A stretch of 64,000 bases of DNA from Pyrrhosoma nymphula (taxonomy: Eukaryota > Arthropoda > Insecta > Odonata > Coenagrionidae), in assembly GCA_963573305.1 (NCBI GenBank), contig OY754338.1, forward strand, positions 45,969,531 to 46,033,530. Direction: 5' to 3'. Positions 44,101 to 57,110 of the stretch are shown piece by piece. Under the pieces are notes generated by a model. It made no database searches, was not told where the DNA came from, and saw only the letters and a program-made list of their open reading frames with translations. The translations under genes were made by a program, and so were the position numbers. Numbering within the stretch: the stretch's first letter is position 1; each line of letters opens with the position of its first letter.

Positions 44101-47100
44101 CCTAATTTATGGCACAATCCATTCGTCAATAAGGACTTTTTTGAAATAGGGAGGCCTTAAGCAAGAAATAGCCGCATTCCCTTTCTCTCCGACAGTGGAA
44201 AGAATTGATACGAGGAGCGACAAAAAATGTAATTCGTATCTCTTGCTCGCTGAATTTATGGATTGCTGAAACCCTGCTATTCATTTATTTCTTTTTCTTA
44301 TAACTGAATAAAAACTTGACTAAAATTTGATATCATCACCGTGTACAAAGGTTTTAAAGATTAATAATTCCATCCAACTCAACGCTTTCCCAAAGGAAGT
44401 CTCCCACCCCTAAAATCTCTAATCAGGTATTCAAGATCTTTCAAAAAACTAGAACACCAGTGAATAATAACATATGCATAGATTTTTCCAAGAAACTTTA
44501 GCTTATAAATTATTTTAGGGTCTAATACTGGCGTAGTCTTTTAGAAAATCAAATGGGAGAAAGTTAGCAAAAGCGTTAATACCCAAAAGAATCCTTGACA
44601 ACCTTCAAATTGAGATCAGCACGAACATTTACACAAAAAATAGAGCATCAAATCATTTTTCAAGGTATTTCAATACATAATTTAGTGTTTGAATTTTACC
44701 GTAATTTGTCACTTATGTTACAAAAATAGTATTGAAATAAGCGAATAAGTAAGGTTGGTAAAATATGTTGAGTCATTGAGTAAAACTTGAGTGACCGAAT
44801 TTTAGTTAATAGGTATGGTAAATGGTAATGTGGTTTGTGTATTCTGGGGTATGGCTATGTTTAATGTTGGGAGGAATTATGCATTTGATTTTTTAGTTTT
44901 GTTGTTGTTTAAGTAGCCATCTTGTTGTCATAGTATTTTCATGTGAATTTTGTTTATTTGCCCAACAGGCGCATTTAACGACTCCCTGGCAGTCTAAATT
45001 ATAACTCCGAGCATGCACGGCGTGCCCTGGCCTGTGCGCGGATATCTTCTGTTAGTGCGGGCTATAAAATCTCTCTCCATCTTAGATAAAGGCTGGATTA
45101 TTTATTATTTCACACATAACAAATTTACTTAGTACTTGACCAATTATTAATAAAAAAAGTAAAATTTTTCATAAGCGGAAGAAATTTGTAGTCAGCTATC
45201 CTCACCAAAAAGTTTATATAAATAAGTACAAAGCTTTTATGACGATTTATGTTTGATAAAATATAGGGGTATGAGTAAATAGTGGTAATTAGAGGGCAGA
45301 TTATTTAAACTTCCTAAGCAGCTTTTTGAGTAAATCTGATTTCTATGATGCATGGAATAAAAAAATCCAGCATTTTTAAACCTAAGAATGTGGAAAATTG
45401 CAGCTGCGCCCTCATCTGGAAAACATTAATAACTTGTTAATGGAATTTGGTAACGAGAATCTCTTCTATTACGTTTGAACATACACAATGATGGAAGATA
45501 ATCTGATCAGGAGGTTAATATCAGTTTTTACGAAAAAGAAAATATCTCATCGAATATTAATTTCCTCATACAATGACATTATTCCCTTGCCAAATCTTAA
45601 CATAGACAATATTTGTTCAAAAAAGCACTCTTCGGATCTTAAAATCCAAATTACCAGCTTTAAAGCTATCACCATTAACTTACATTTATTTGTAGTAAAT
45701 TTAAAGTTTTAAATAGGTAATCCATGAATTTTTAAAAAACTATTTTTACAGATGATATTTTTTGAGTCAAAATTTGAATTATCAAAAATTCATGACAATA
45801 TTAAAATTGGAGTTGTACCATTGCGGATGTTAACAAGGCAAATGAAAACGTTCTGGATGTAATCAGGGTGATAAAATACTTCAATCATTGCTGGTAATGC
45901 CCGTGCAAAAACTCTAACACAAACCGCGAATATTTTTAAGATAAATATCTTATTTTAGAGAATACAGCATTAGAATCCGTTCTACTATTAAGGATACCAT
46001 ACTTCCAATTCGTTTCACAACTCCACGCTGTCGGTCATTGATATTTATTTATTGATATTATATATTCATTGATATTTACTCAAGCTTTACCTTTCATGAG
46101 ATTTGATAATTTGATTGGGTACACGCAATTGTTAGAAACACATCGTAAACTATTAAATATGTAATCAACACGAGACTTCCCTCTAAAAATTGCTACAGTT
46201 ACCAAAGATCTGTGATATTGCTGATCTGATCTGTGATCTGATCAGAGTGCGCAATACTTCTCATATCGTTATTGACAATTCTAGCGTAAATAAAATACGA
46301 TGCCGGAATATTAGATACCTGCAATCATTTTCAAATGATTTTTACCTTAAGTCGTCAGCATTTTTTTATAATTTAAGCCAACGCTCATAATGTTACGACA
46401 GATGCCTATTGCTTAGAAAACCTTATTACTGTTTAATCCTGTGCTGTACAAAGTATATAAGTTTTCTACAACGTTTAGCAATTTTCAAGATCGACAGTTT
46501 TCAAAATATTTCACGTAAATAAGTGCCGCAACTCAACAGATAATAGGTTACCTTTTACAAATCTTATTTCCCAATTACAGCTCCAAATCATTCACATAAA
46601 CTTTCTTAGTTAATTAATCCACGAAAATTTAATTTTTGTTGCTTGCAGGCCTATTTTCATTTGAAAACAAAAATCAGAAACAATGGTCCCACAAACAGGA
46701 GAGAGGAGTCGTAGAAGATGGCAAATTGAATGGAAAATTTAATTTTTTGCATTAAAAGTTTGTTTTCGAATCGATATTGCGAGAACTTTCACAATACATT
46801 CAAAAACTTCCGACAATTCAGCGCTCTTTTGAAATCATCCGGTAAGCAACCTATGTCATTGTTGATGAATTCATGGAGGAGAACGCCGAAAAAGGATGGG
46901 TTTAAAAGTAAATTCTTTCTCCTACTGACTAAATTTTCTTTTTTCAAAAGAAATTAGAAAGGATGGTATTACAGAATTGAAAAGACTACCATAAGAAAGA
47001 AAATTCAATATAGGTTTAAATTTGTAAGAAGACACTTCTTATAAATATCTTATCTATTATCTATTTCTTCAACACTTATTTATCTACTCACACCAACTGA

Positions 47101-47438
47101 TACTTACTAAGGTACTATTTTTTCTTCCTTAGCCTGAGGACAGCCAGGTGGATTCATAGTCCCTAGTGTAGATAATAAATTATAATTTCTAGATTATGGA
47201 GCGTTATTTAGAATAAAAATTAATTAGAAAGCTGATCCAGATGCCAATGAACATCGAGAATTCGTTTACTCAGGTCGGAGCCAGGTGGCTGGAATATAGA
47301 TCGCTTGAGTGCGCAGCAATATATTTTTTTCAGTTAGATATCAACTCTTGGACCACATTTCATTTCAATGCAGTTATTAATCCGTTGGAACATAGACGTA
47401 GTAATGAAAATGATACAATAATTAGATTTTAAAATTTT
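41150..47438. other. Long AT-rich stretch without recognised genes
   Basis: About 6.3 kb with no gene, LINE, TIR element or SINE that I can identify. Small structures: the palindrome AAAAACGTTTTT at 42006-42017 next to a GGCG...CGCC hairpin, an 8-bp-arm hairpin CGGCACTC / GAGTGCCG at 42370-42412, and a GATCTGATC cluster at 46215-46243. It is the longest apparently unique interval in the window, so any host regulatory DNA would be most likely here. Confidence 0.45.
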
Positions 47439-47499
47439 TGTCTAGAACTAGAACAAAAAATGTCTAGAACTAGAACAAAAAATTCCTAGAACTATAACA
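47439..47499 (+). repeat. Tandem repeat, 22-bp unit x 2.7
   Basis: The unit GTCTAGAACTAGAACAAAAA occurs twice nearly exactly (from 47440 and 47462), followed by a diverged partial third copy ending near 47499. Confidence 0.88.
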
Positions 47500-47689
47500 T
47501 GTGATTAAAGTTTCAACGCGGTATTCGATATTATATTGAAATATGTTTTTTCGAGTATTCGAATTGAATAGCCAAAAATCCAAATCGGTATGATGAATTT
47601 TTTTTCACTTTTATGCATAGATATCACTAATGATAACAGGTGTGCAAAATATTTCACGCAAAGCTATTCATGAGCAAAAATTGCTCCAA

Positions 47690-48070
47690 CCACCTCAAAA
47701 ACGAACTCCTAGTCTGGCAGGAGAGAATATTGCGTCCATTAATTGAGCCATTTGAACTGGTCGAACGTACGTCGTGTTAACATCCTCGGGATTACGAATA
47801 TTTTCCCACTTCCACGGGTATGCCAGGACACGCCTAACGGGATTCGGACGTCGGGAGAGGTTAAGCACTTCTCTCCGCATAAAATGCGAAGGGATGAGTG
47901 CGTGAAGAAGAGTCCTTAGCCTCGCTTCCGAAACGAGGCACGAAGGCTTGAGAGCCTCTGGGAAGGCAGTGGCACTGTTCAGGGCATTAAAACGCGGAAC
48001 CGCCATGGAAGCGTTAAACCCAAAGCGCCTCACTACGATCCACCCAAGTTCCTTTTAACTGATCAAAGTG
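47690..48070 (-). other. CpG-rich segment with 112+ codon open frame
   Basis: Within AT-rich flanks, this ~370-base block is CpG-rich and has one uninterrupted minus-strand frame from a TAA near 48057 down to the stop at 47695-47697. The first ATG in frame is at MAVPRFNAL; the longest reading begins at a GTG. The peptide is basic with short blocks such as SEARLRTLLHALIPSHF and VLAYPWKWENIRNPEDV. I recognise no domain, signal peptide or splice sites. Candidates are an exon of an unknown gene, an unnamed repeat, or a chance frame favoured by high G+C. Confidence 0.35.
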
Positions 48071-49884
48071 ACGACGGCTCGGAAATATCACATCTTAAGT
48101 TTAAGCCAACAGCTGGTCGTAAATCTTCAAAGAGTGTGTGTTATGCATCCTACACGCCCTTGTGCAGTAGAACGAATGGTAAAAATATCCATCTCAATAT
48201 TTACCATCAATCGTATCTTCACAGTTTTAAACGGTGAGTCACTGAGTCATGCTCTCTTGGCCCAGAAGCTCACAGAGTAAATGAAATGTATTTGCGGTTT
48301 TCTGAAATGCTTGTCTTTCAAATGAACCTTTTTGGAAGGAACACATCGGTGGAAAAAGTTGTCATCAAAACTATTTCATAGCATGAAACCACACAATGTT
48401 TTTCACCTCAAGTATATTGCACGCCAAAAAAGGAAACAATAATAGCTTAGGTGAATGCTTCAGATAACTGTCAACTCTTATGACTCACGTTAATTACATA
48501 ATTGCAAAATACATCGGAGAAGCACTATTGAAAACAATTATTGTGGTAAATTTGTCCCCATGACTTTTCGGCAAAATTCTACGCGCCAAGATGACGAATG
48601 ACAACTGACAGAAAACCATCAAGTCATAGCGTACATTCCTACAGAAAGCTAGAAGTTATTTTTTTTAGAATTCCTACACTGGGGATCGGGATAGAGACTG
48701 AAATGTTTTGCATATCAGCAGTAGAAAACCTGGTAGAAATGAGAACCTACGTAGAAATTCACTAGAATAACCCGATGGATATCAACGTATTAACAACCTA
48801 AATGAAAATAGAGATAATGATTAGTCGAAGACAGGCGCTCGAAGTAATGACTGATACAAACTTAACACCACGGTGTCAGAACTTATGCCAAGAATTAACG
48901 ATGAAAGTGGATGATTAATGGATAGGTAATGTAAAAAGAGAACGGAATAGTGGAAAAATCAGAAGCGCTTCATGCATTTAAACTCAGAAATTTGGGAGAA
49001 AATTTCTGCCAGTGAAATCTTAACTCCAATGGAAAATTACGATGAATTCTCATTTCTAGGTAAAATTCATCACTGCGGGTAACTAATAGTGAACATGGCA
49101 CATACAATTAGCAACAAGTTAAGAGCACCGTATAGTTTAAACTAAATACATAACGGAATTATCAGTCTAGTGTGCCCATGGCTAATATATAAAGAAAACA
49201 GTTTAATGTACTAAAAAATTGTTTTCGGCCAGAATTTATTGAAAATGGGCCATTATTCAACCTAGGTACAGGTAATTTTAGTGCAATCTGTTATTCGCGA
49301 TGCACGTAAAAAACGGAACTATGCATTTTCTCTAATTAATGCTCTCACATGCACTCATTTTTTATATCTAGAGGGTTTAAAATATTGAGAAGACCCAGCA
49401 CAGAAATAAGGATAACCTTTGAAGATACCTCCAAAAGCCTTTGTCCTCTCCGGAAAAGAATTCGACCGATTGGAATAACAAGGGTTCAGATCTTTCTTTG
49501 GCAGCACCCACGCCTTAATGCTTATGAACACATTCCAGACGTCGAGAAGAATCAAAGGATTCAACCGCAGGAATTCCTACTGTATATTAAGGGTAAAACA
49601 CAAAGGGAGCTTCAAACCGAATTCATAGCCGGAAAGAAAGAAGGATTTCAATGACTCACCCACAAATGAGTAATACTTACTACAGTGTTCATTGGTAATA
49701 ACAGAATGCTTGAACACACAGACAGTGCAATTACTTTCAAACTATTAATACCCACAGTAAATTCACTCTTTCAGTTTGGCAACAAGGTTCTTGTTGTGTC
49801 CCTTCAAAGCAGTGACATTATTCGAAACAAACTTCTTTAAGTAAATAGGATTCAATTTTATAATACACAAGCACTAAAAGAGAA
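48071..49884. other. Unassigned AT-rich DNA
   Basis: No recognised feature. The plus frame at 49349-49654 (101 codons, basic) has no domain that I can name. Confidence 0.4.
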
Positions 49885-50600
49885 CGATAATGATAATGTT
49901 AAAAATAATATGGCTGCAGGGGTAGAAGGGATATTCAATGAAACATTGAAGAGTGAATTTAAGATACTTATTCTACATATGTGCGAACCAATGAGTAATA
50001 TATGCTTGCAAACGTCTGTCGAGCCAAATGATTGCAAGATTACCATTATAGTATCTCTCAATAAATGTAAGGGTAGTAATACCGAACGGCAAAATTATAG
50101 AGCACTTAGTATAATTCAAGGTAAATTCTAGGTAAAAAAACAACTGTCAGGAACATACCTGTTGACAGAATCTGGGTAAGGCAATATGGGGTAATGCCTA
50201 TGAGAAGGTGTATGTAATGTACGAATCAGCTGTTTTCACTTCACCGAGTGCCAGAAAAATATAAAGGTGAGCCAAAAAAGTATATTGCGCATTTTTTATT
50301 TAGATAAAGCATTTAAAAAGAGTAAGTAGAAATCAGTCGTGAAAAGTTTTGAGTGGCCATGGAGAGAATGAGCAGCTATTGAATATTTTGACGTCGATAT
50401 AGCAAGGCAATTGAAGAAGCGATGGAGCCAAGTAAGTGGTTTTGAAATAAAAGCATAGGAATAATGATTGTATATCTAGGGTGTGCTGAAATATTTAAGT
50501 AATGATTAAGAGGCATACGAATAAGAGAACCTGTACAAATCAGTGCATAAATGTATCTGAAACAAAGGAGGTACGTAATTAAATGGAAAAAATTCAAGAA
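49885..50600 (+). pseudogene. LINE family D, decayed RT N-terminal part
   Basis: The plus frame NNMAAGVEGIFNETLKS, ILHMCEPMSNICLQTSVEPN and DCKITIIVSLNKCKGSNTER-QNYRALS matches the order 'KaaG.DGi..EmLK.g....l..m...cw....vP.dW..aiivPlyKgKG...ec.nYRgISll' of an arthropod non-LTR RT. Frameshifted pieces follow: VPEKYKGEPKKYIAHF (the region before motif A), then GHGENEQLLNIL. Motif A itself is scrambled. It differs from families A-C. Its boundaries are vague, and damage is heavy. Confidence 0.75.
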
Positions 50601-51699
50601 ATTATGGAAAGAGGGCCACTTTTCTAGAGTCTAGGGTCCCAACCTTTTCGGATTTCATTATTTTCGGATAACACGGCTGTAGGACACGATATTCTGGCAG
50701 GGCCGTAGTCGAAACTCGCAGTCTCCTTACTCATTTGAGCTTGTGGTTGTATAAAACTACTTGAGTACCTCTTTAGGGGAACGTCTTACACAATTTAATA
50801 TCGATGGCAACGAATTGCAATACTCTTTTGGAAGTACAGTTCCGGACCCGTAACTCTGTACTCTATCGGTAGGCAGGATCACTGTGAATAGTTGCGAGAA
50901 ATAGATTGTCGAAAAACACGATATAAGGATTCCCTTTTACCCACACACAATTTAAGATCAAAGCAGCAGAGCTAGTAAACACCACTCTGGAATCCCCAAA
51001 AATATAGCTTTCCATCCTCGATCTTTAGATTTAGTGCCAAATCAGTATTCTTGAACGGTTGGTTTCAAATACCACCTATCATTCGCCCTGTGTCGGTAAA
51101 CTGGGCAATGTCCCATTCTTTTTTCTATGCCTAACACTAAGAAGTAAGCTTTTTCGACCAAGTCTTCCCGGTAAAGAAACGATGGGATGAGTATGCATAT
51201 TTTTATTTACCTGGTCTATATACCTTGCGTTATAGTTTTCAGTTGAAAGTTTATAAAATAGACCTCCAAATTTGAAAGACTACCATTATCATTTCCAAAC
51301 CATTTCTATAACATTGTATATGCTCTACAAGTAGTTGGCATTATCCATCAAGGAACAGAAAAAATACTGAATAGTATCAGCTATCGGTCGTTTGAGCTTC
51401 CTTAACGTGGCGAGGGAGCTATTGCATAGAATGTGCCAATAATTTAACTGATCTTTGTATTCAAATATCCGTCTTCCCATTTTCATCGATCATGGAAAAA
51501 AACACTGGGACGTTAATACGGAATTGATTCAATCCATTCACGTTTTGAATGTTTAACTGTTTCTCTGATTGCTTCTGGAGGTAAAAAAGAAGTTACTGAG
51601 AAAAAATTAATACATCTCGTACAATAAAGTTGACTTAAAATTAACACAAGGAAAATAAAGTTTCATCGCTCCTCGCAAACGGAGAGTATGAAAGGGAAT
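50601..51699. other. Unassigned DNA
   Basis: No gene or repeat recognised. Confidence 0.4.
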
Positions 51700-51945
51700 T
51701 GGCGGTACTGGTAGGTACTATCACTTTCAAAAGTCGGTCCACACGGTGAGCGCGACCATCTCCGAGTTCTGCTGAAATCGAGCTTCACGTATTGCATACG
51801 CGTTCCATGACTTCTGGGGGCCAATTTTACTGCTACGACTAGCACAACTTGGGTTTATTTTGTACTCGCTAAGAGACCTCGCGTGACCTTCTCCCTCCGA
51901 CAACGAATAGCCAAAACAATCCCAACCCCCACTTCCATAAGAATT
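51700..51945 (+). repeat. Dispersed repeat R5, copy 1 (forward)
   Basis: This is the reverse complement of 55325-55560. The best block is GGTACTATCACTTTCAAAAG then TCGGTCCACACGGTGAG (copy 2: TCGATCCACACGGTGAG). Beyond it TTGC and the landmarks GGGCCAA, (G)AGACC.TCG.(G/A)TG and CCTTCTCC keep their order. Confidence 0.75.
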
Positions 51946-52284
51946 CGCCAGCCGAAGAACCCATGAAGTGTTTTCGGCTGGAACTTATCGGTATTTCTTG
52001 TGCGAGGAAGAAGGCGATAATTTCCCGTACTCTCCTCATAAGATCGTCGTGGCAAAAATCATTAGTCCTACGCTAAGGGGACAAATAGTAGCCTCGTTTG
52101 CATGCGGGAAAACTAGTAATTTATAAAGTATTAGTAAATACGTTTCCGAAATCCACTGTTGCAAAATCAGCTCGGAAACCTTTCCCGACAATGAGAAAAG
52201 AAAGATAATGTTAAGAGATCAGAAATTTTATTTCGCACGTAATAAAAAATAGCTCAAATAGCTGTGAAATCGGGAAAAAGGCGG
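51946..52284. other. Unassigned DNA
   Basis: No gene or repeat recognised. Confidence 0.4.
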
Positions 52285-53150
52285 AAGACTTCCTCGGTGA
52301 AGACCAGTATAGGTTAAGGAAAGAGAGCGGGACGCGAAACTCATTTCTGGTGATGAGTATTCTAACATTTATTTATAGATAATAGCCACTATGTCTCTAT
52401 TTGCTTCTTAGACTGCTGGAAGACTTTTACAGAGTGCATTGGACGATAATAATAAATATTACTTCATAAATAGGGAGTACACTGGAAGTTTAGGCGATTA
52501 ATTATAAAACCTCACCGGGATGAAGCGGTATACGGGTAATGAATGACGAATCGGAATGGGTATATGTTGGAAGAGGATTCAGGCCGGGCCATTGACTTTC
52601 AATTGTTCTCTGACAATTTGGTAATAGATGTATGGAAAGGGATAAAATTTGGAAGGAAAGTAGCAGGTAACTGTTAATTTTGGTAGATTTGCAGATGGCA
52701 ATGATTTATTTACCCAGTCAGCCACGGGACTCAATGTCAATTTCGCAGGGGAAAAGGTTCGTCATATGTGGGATGTGAATTAATTATATAAAGCGCAGGC
52801 AATATAGTTTATAAAGTAGTAATAGCCAAAAATGAAGAAAACCAAGGGAACTTCTGAGCTGGGGAAACAGGTTACCTTTCCGGGAAGTATAACTACGTCA
52901 TTAAGTAAAGGATAAATTAATGTATGGAACTTGGTGTAACAGAGGATTTAAAGAATTGTGTTTGAATAGAAATTTCTCTGTTTTCAAGTAGGATGGAGAG
53001 AAAAATAAACGAAAAGTCGAAAGGAGATAAAAGAGAGACTTAGCACAAATAAAACGTGGTGTTGCCTAAGGTGCTATAGATGGGATATGACTCAACGACG
53101 GGAAAAGGGATATTACGGCATAGATCTATATTAGCGAAACACACGTGGAG
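52285..53150 (+). pseudogene. LINE family B, decayed RT and post-RT region
   Basis: In broken plus frames: EDQYRLRKESGTRN (for DDQFGFRKGRETRD), LLEDFYRVHW (for motif A region LDFEKAFDRVNW), VGRGFRPGH (for IGRGERQGC), FGRFADGNDLFTQSATGLNV (for VRFADDQALVSRSSKGLQT) and, near 52860, SWGNRLPFREV in place of KLEQVNEFNYLG. The first Asp of motif A is lost and FADD reads FADG, so both catalytic centres are destroyed. It is much more decayed than the 5328-7146 copy, though it covers the same region. Confidence 0.75.
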
Positions 53151-54896
53151 ATGATAAATGTGCAACTCTATCTCCATAATTGCAAAGTAAAATTAAAACT
53201 ATATTGCACAGTAAATTAAAACGACACCTTTGAGTAAAGTTTAAGAATAAAACAATTGATATGGCCTTCATGCTTTTATCATTAATTAGTTTAACGGAAC
53301 GAAAATTTGGAGGTTTTGGAAAGCCCCCAGCGCACACATTAGTCACTGATACAACGATTTTCCATTTTTTAACTGTAGCAAAATATATTGCTTGGATACG
53401 CAGACCGTTGAGAGTTTCATAGACACCTAAAAGGGAAAAATTAACGATAAGTAATCACCTGGGATGAGTAACTGATGGGAGTCCGATCAATCTCTTGCAA
53501 TCGGGAGTTGAGATTTATTCACTATTCACTCCGAATTACCCTCATGATAATGACTAGTGATCGGTCACTAATTAATTAATTTTTGAAAATAATATGGGCA
53601 TAATGAAAGGAAACAATCCAAGCCTGGAAACGTTGACTCTAAGCCTGTTATTTGTGCCACGAAAATATCACAACTTTTTTGTGACTGAAGTCAAGTACAC
53701 TGCATTTGGCATAGAGCTTTTAAGTATTCTTACAATGAGGCACGTAATGTTTTTCACTGTATGGCATTGCTTTTACGAGAATGTATTGAAACTGAATTTA
53801 TTAATTGATTGCCTTGCGGTAGTAATATTGATGTATTAAACCAAACTATTTATGCTAAAGGGTTGACAGATTTAAACAGTTTAGAGTCCCTGATATCTCT
53901 TCAGCAGCTCAGTTTTCGTCAGTGCTCGTAAACGTGTAGGTTGTGCGCTGTGCAGTGAAACAATCTCGTCCAAAAGAGCATAAAAATAGCTACCTAATTA
54001 AAATGACGTCGTGCGTTTGATACTTTGTGTATCACAAACATTTCTTTAGTTTGCATCCCCTATTGCGTGACTGATAGATTCCATAGTCAGAGAGGTCAGT
54101 GGAGTTTTACATCTCCAGAATATGTTGCCACCATAGTGAACATAGCTTCTAGAAATTAGAGGTCCTTTCAGGAACGGAGAGCTGAGTGATGGGTAGACTT
54201 GCAGTGAATGAATCTTTTTGTTTTGCATTAACTTCCTAAACACAGTCGTAGTGCATTTAACAGACCAATAAAAACAATGTAAGACGAATTACAGACTAAT
54301 AGAGAAAAATTAAAATTGAAACCTGCCTTTGGTGTAACGCCGCTCGAAGCTGATTTCTAAATACTCAAAGTGAAGCCATATCTATTTCATCCAACACATT
54401 CATTACTGAAAATAATACTTTACGATATTAACTAAAAAAGCATAAAACCCTAATTAGGATAAAATTAATGCAAACTATGGTGAATGAAGCTACAAAACGT
54501 GGATTGTAATTTATCAGAAATGATTGCGGTAATTTTTGAATGAGTTTGCCTTCGGTGGAGATATAACTTGATTTTTGATTTCTCGCTCTCAGAGAAGACA
54601 TGCACTCCATTTAGATATGCCTACGATGAAAAACTGCTCATATATAAAAGATAAGATTTTCAAATAAGCAACATGATAAATTTTCTCGTTCTTTAGAATA
54701 GAATCGAATGAAAAAGAAGTCGTGGTTTAAACTATAACATGGCATGGCGTTCATTTTGTAGCGAAAATTAATGGGAATGAGTCAAGATTTGATAAGGTTA
54801 GGATGAAAAGTGTACTCTATATTTTGGGATAGTCATTTTCAGTATATTATCAATGGTAACAGAAATCTAAACAAAATCCTCTTTCATCAGAGAACT
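53151..54896. other. AT-rich DNA, no recognised feature
   Basis: No gene recognised. The hydrophobic 81-codon plus frame at 53594-53839 has no family resemblance. Confidence 0.4.
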
Positions 54897-55190
54897 TTAA
54901 TATTTTGTAATATCTCCTTTATTTTCAGTTACAGATCGTAATCGTGACTTCATAGACCCAACCAAATGTTCTATTACACGGGGGCATCGGCATAAAGAAT
55001 TTCAAACATTCCGTATGTAGACTTCGAAAGTTTTACTCGGTTCTTTCTCCGTAGTAATGCCACTCATTCACAATGTTACCCCACACATTCTCCATTGGGG
55101 AAAGGTCCGGGGAGTTAGCTGTCCAGGGTAAAACGCAAATTCGAGAATTATCCTCAAAAAATTGCTTTATGATCGCTTTGTAGCGGTCGG
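54897..55190 (-). pseudogene. Tc1-like transposase, C-terminal fragment
   Basis: On the minus strand the frame reads DRYKAIIKQFFEDNSRICVL and PWTANSPDLSPMENVWG, the block carrying the third catalytic residue (Glu of SPMEN) of Tc1 transposases, then NIVNEWHYYGERTE and a stop. One base out of frame it resumes as FEVYIRNV, a stop, NSLCRCPRVIEHLVGSMKSR and NKGDITKY, ending at TAA (54897-54899). The final 'TKY-stop' matches the Tc1 copy at 28193-28702. Only the last third of the catalytic domain is present. It is a different, diverged family member from the first copy. Confidence 0.85.
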
Positions 55191-55216
55191 TTCGCCGAGC
55201 AATTTCCTCGATTTGT

Positions 55217-55252
55217 CAAAAATACAATTAAGCCCGCAAAGTTGTATTTTTG
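55217..55252. repeat. Perfect 11-bp-arm hairpin
   Basis: CAAAAATACAA (55217-55227) and TTGTATTTTTG (55242-55252) are exact reverse complements around a 14-base loop containing TTAAGCCCGC, which recurs just after the hairpin (55257-55266). Confidence 0.9.
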
Positions 55253-55324
55253 TGTATTAAGCCCGCCGAAACTCGTAAGAGTGAAAAACACCTAACGCCT
55301 TTCCCTTTTGCAATCTCCGCCTAC

Positions 55325-55560
55325 CGTCACCTACCACTTGGAGTCGGGGGAGTTGGCTGGGCAGCGATAACAGGAGAAGGCCATACGAGGGTCTCCGTAG
55401 TTGAGTGGAAATGAGTCAAGTTGGCCCTTAGTAGTCGCTGAATATATAAAGTCGCTGAAGGCAATACCTGAAATTCGAATTCAGCGAAATGCGAAGTTGG
55501 CCGCACTCACCGTGTGGATCGACTTTTGAAAGTGATAGTACCTACTACATAAATGGTACA
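55325..55560 (-). repeat. Dispersed repeat R5, copy 2 (reverse)
   Basis: The inverted partner of 51700-51945, about 3.4 kb away. The Tc1 fragment and its flanks lie between the two copies. Outer and inner limits are approximate. Confidence 0.75.
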
Positions 55561-57110
55561 CATTCAGCTTCAAAACACATTAAAGTACATCCAATAAAAC
55601 AAATGAAATCCGTACTTATATGTCTTTAGAATCAATAATGCTTGAAAAATCTCAAAGATAATGCCAAAACTAGATTGTATTAAGAAAATTGGAAAATTGG
55701 CATGAACAAAGGAAACTATAGGTCAGCTGAAAACTGCTTTAAACTCTCCTAGTTTAAAAATCTGAATATAGAAAAAGTAAGTCTCAATCTGTTGAGTTGT
55801 ATCTCCAAAATTGTAGTCTCTCAAATATTTCACTTGCGGTGAACGTAAAGAAATTTGAAAAAAAAAATACTTTCAAATATAATGACATTTAACTGTAGGA
55901 ATACATTACCCACTGGCAACAAAACTGTAAAACCAGGGGTTAATGGGTTAAGAATGTAGGAGATAAGGTGTATAAGAGGAGAAAAGTAGGACTCCTATTT
56001 CAAAACTTAAAGAGAACTCGTGTGCGTCACTGACATATTTTCTGTGACCCATTAAAGATCCAAGAGTAAAAAAAAGGCATGACACGAAAAACCAGGGCCA
56101 ACCACCACAACAACAAGAGTAAATTTATTGGACATTTCCATGGGCACCAAGATAGAGAGCCTTTTGACTCCACCAACGAACTCAAAACTATTCGAAAAGC
56201 AAAGTTTTGCGACGGAAAAATTATAACAGGGACTTCTTCTTCTAGGTGAGACCCTTGTCATTATATCTAAGAGGTCTCCTCGAGTGAGGGAGAGTTCGTG
56301 GAGGAGCGGGATAATACAATAGAGATGCCGAGACAGGTACTGGGATGAAGGGAAAGAAATAATATCTATATTTACACATTAAGGGGCTTACGGCAACAAC
56401 ACGTTGTGCCTCGTTTTCAGGATCGTCAAATATTTGTTCCCTGGGCCAGTTCTTCGACGCAACAAGTCACTTGACGCCCACCTGAATTTGCCTTTTTTAG
56501 GCATTCTAATGTCAATAGAGAACCGCAAGGCCCCTACTGGTACAAATGAGGATCATAATTAAAATGAGGTATAATTTTAACATCATAATGTTAAATCAGT
56601 TGACTACACGGTAGATGTACGTTTATATAACACTGTATCCCATTAGAAGTAAGATCTAATTTCGCACACAATGCAAAAAGACATGCAACATTATTTAAAA
56701 TATAAATTTAAAAAAAGGGATTTTATATTTGCTGCAAAGACTTCCTTGCACTTATTGGGATTTCATCAGTAGTGATAATTTTACTACCATGCTACAATCG
56801 TTTAAAAATAAGTTTTCAATTTTCGCGTTGACAATGCTGATTGTTGCAACTTATTGCACAAAAAAATGTGAAGGTATATTTGTAAATACTTGGCAATTTT
56901 ATGAGTAAAACCAGTAATCATCTTACTCAGAGAAAGGGTCAAACTATTCTTGGGTCATCACTTGTCCATGCAGAGAGGAAACTACTAGAAAACTAGATTT
57001 TTCCCTACATTGTACAGGGACCTTAACACTTGGAGCGTCAAAAACATCAATAATGGAAGAGGATCCCGTCCTTGATATCCTAATGATCGAGCGACGCTTC
57101 CTGGTCGTTC
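55561..57110. other. AT-rich DNA, no recognised feature
   Basis: No gene or repeat recognised. Confidence 0.4.

Noticed and set aside
49349..49654. 101-codon plus frame as a gene
   Set aside because: No recognisable domain and another open frame on the opposite strand over most of its length.
53594..53839. Hydrophobic 81-codon plus frame
   Set aside because: AT-rich DNA readily encodes Phe/Leu/Ile/Tyr-rich peptides; no family resemblance.
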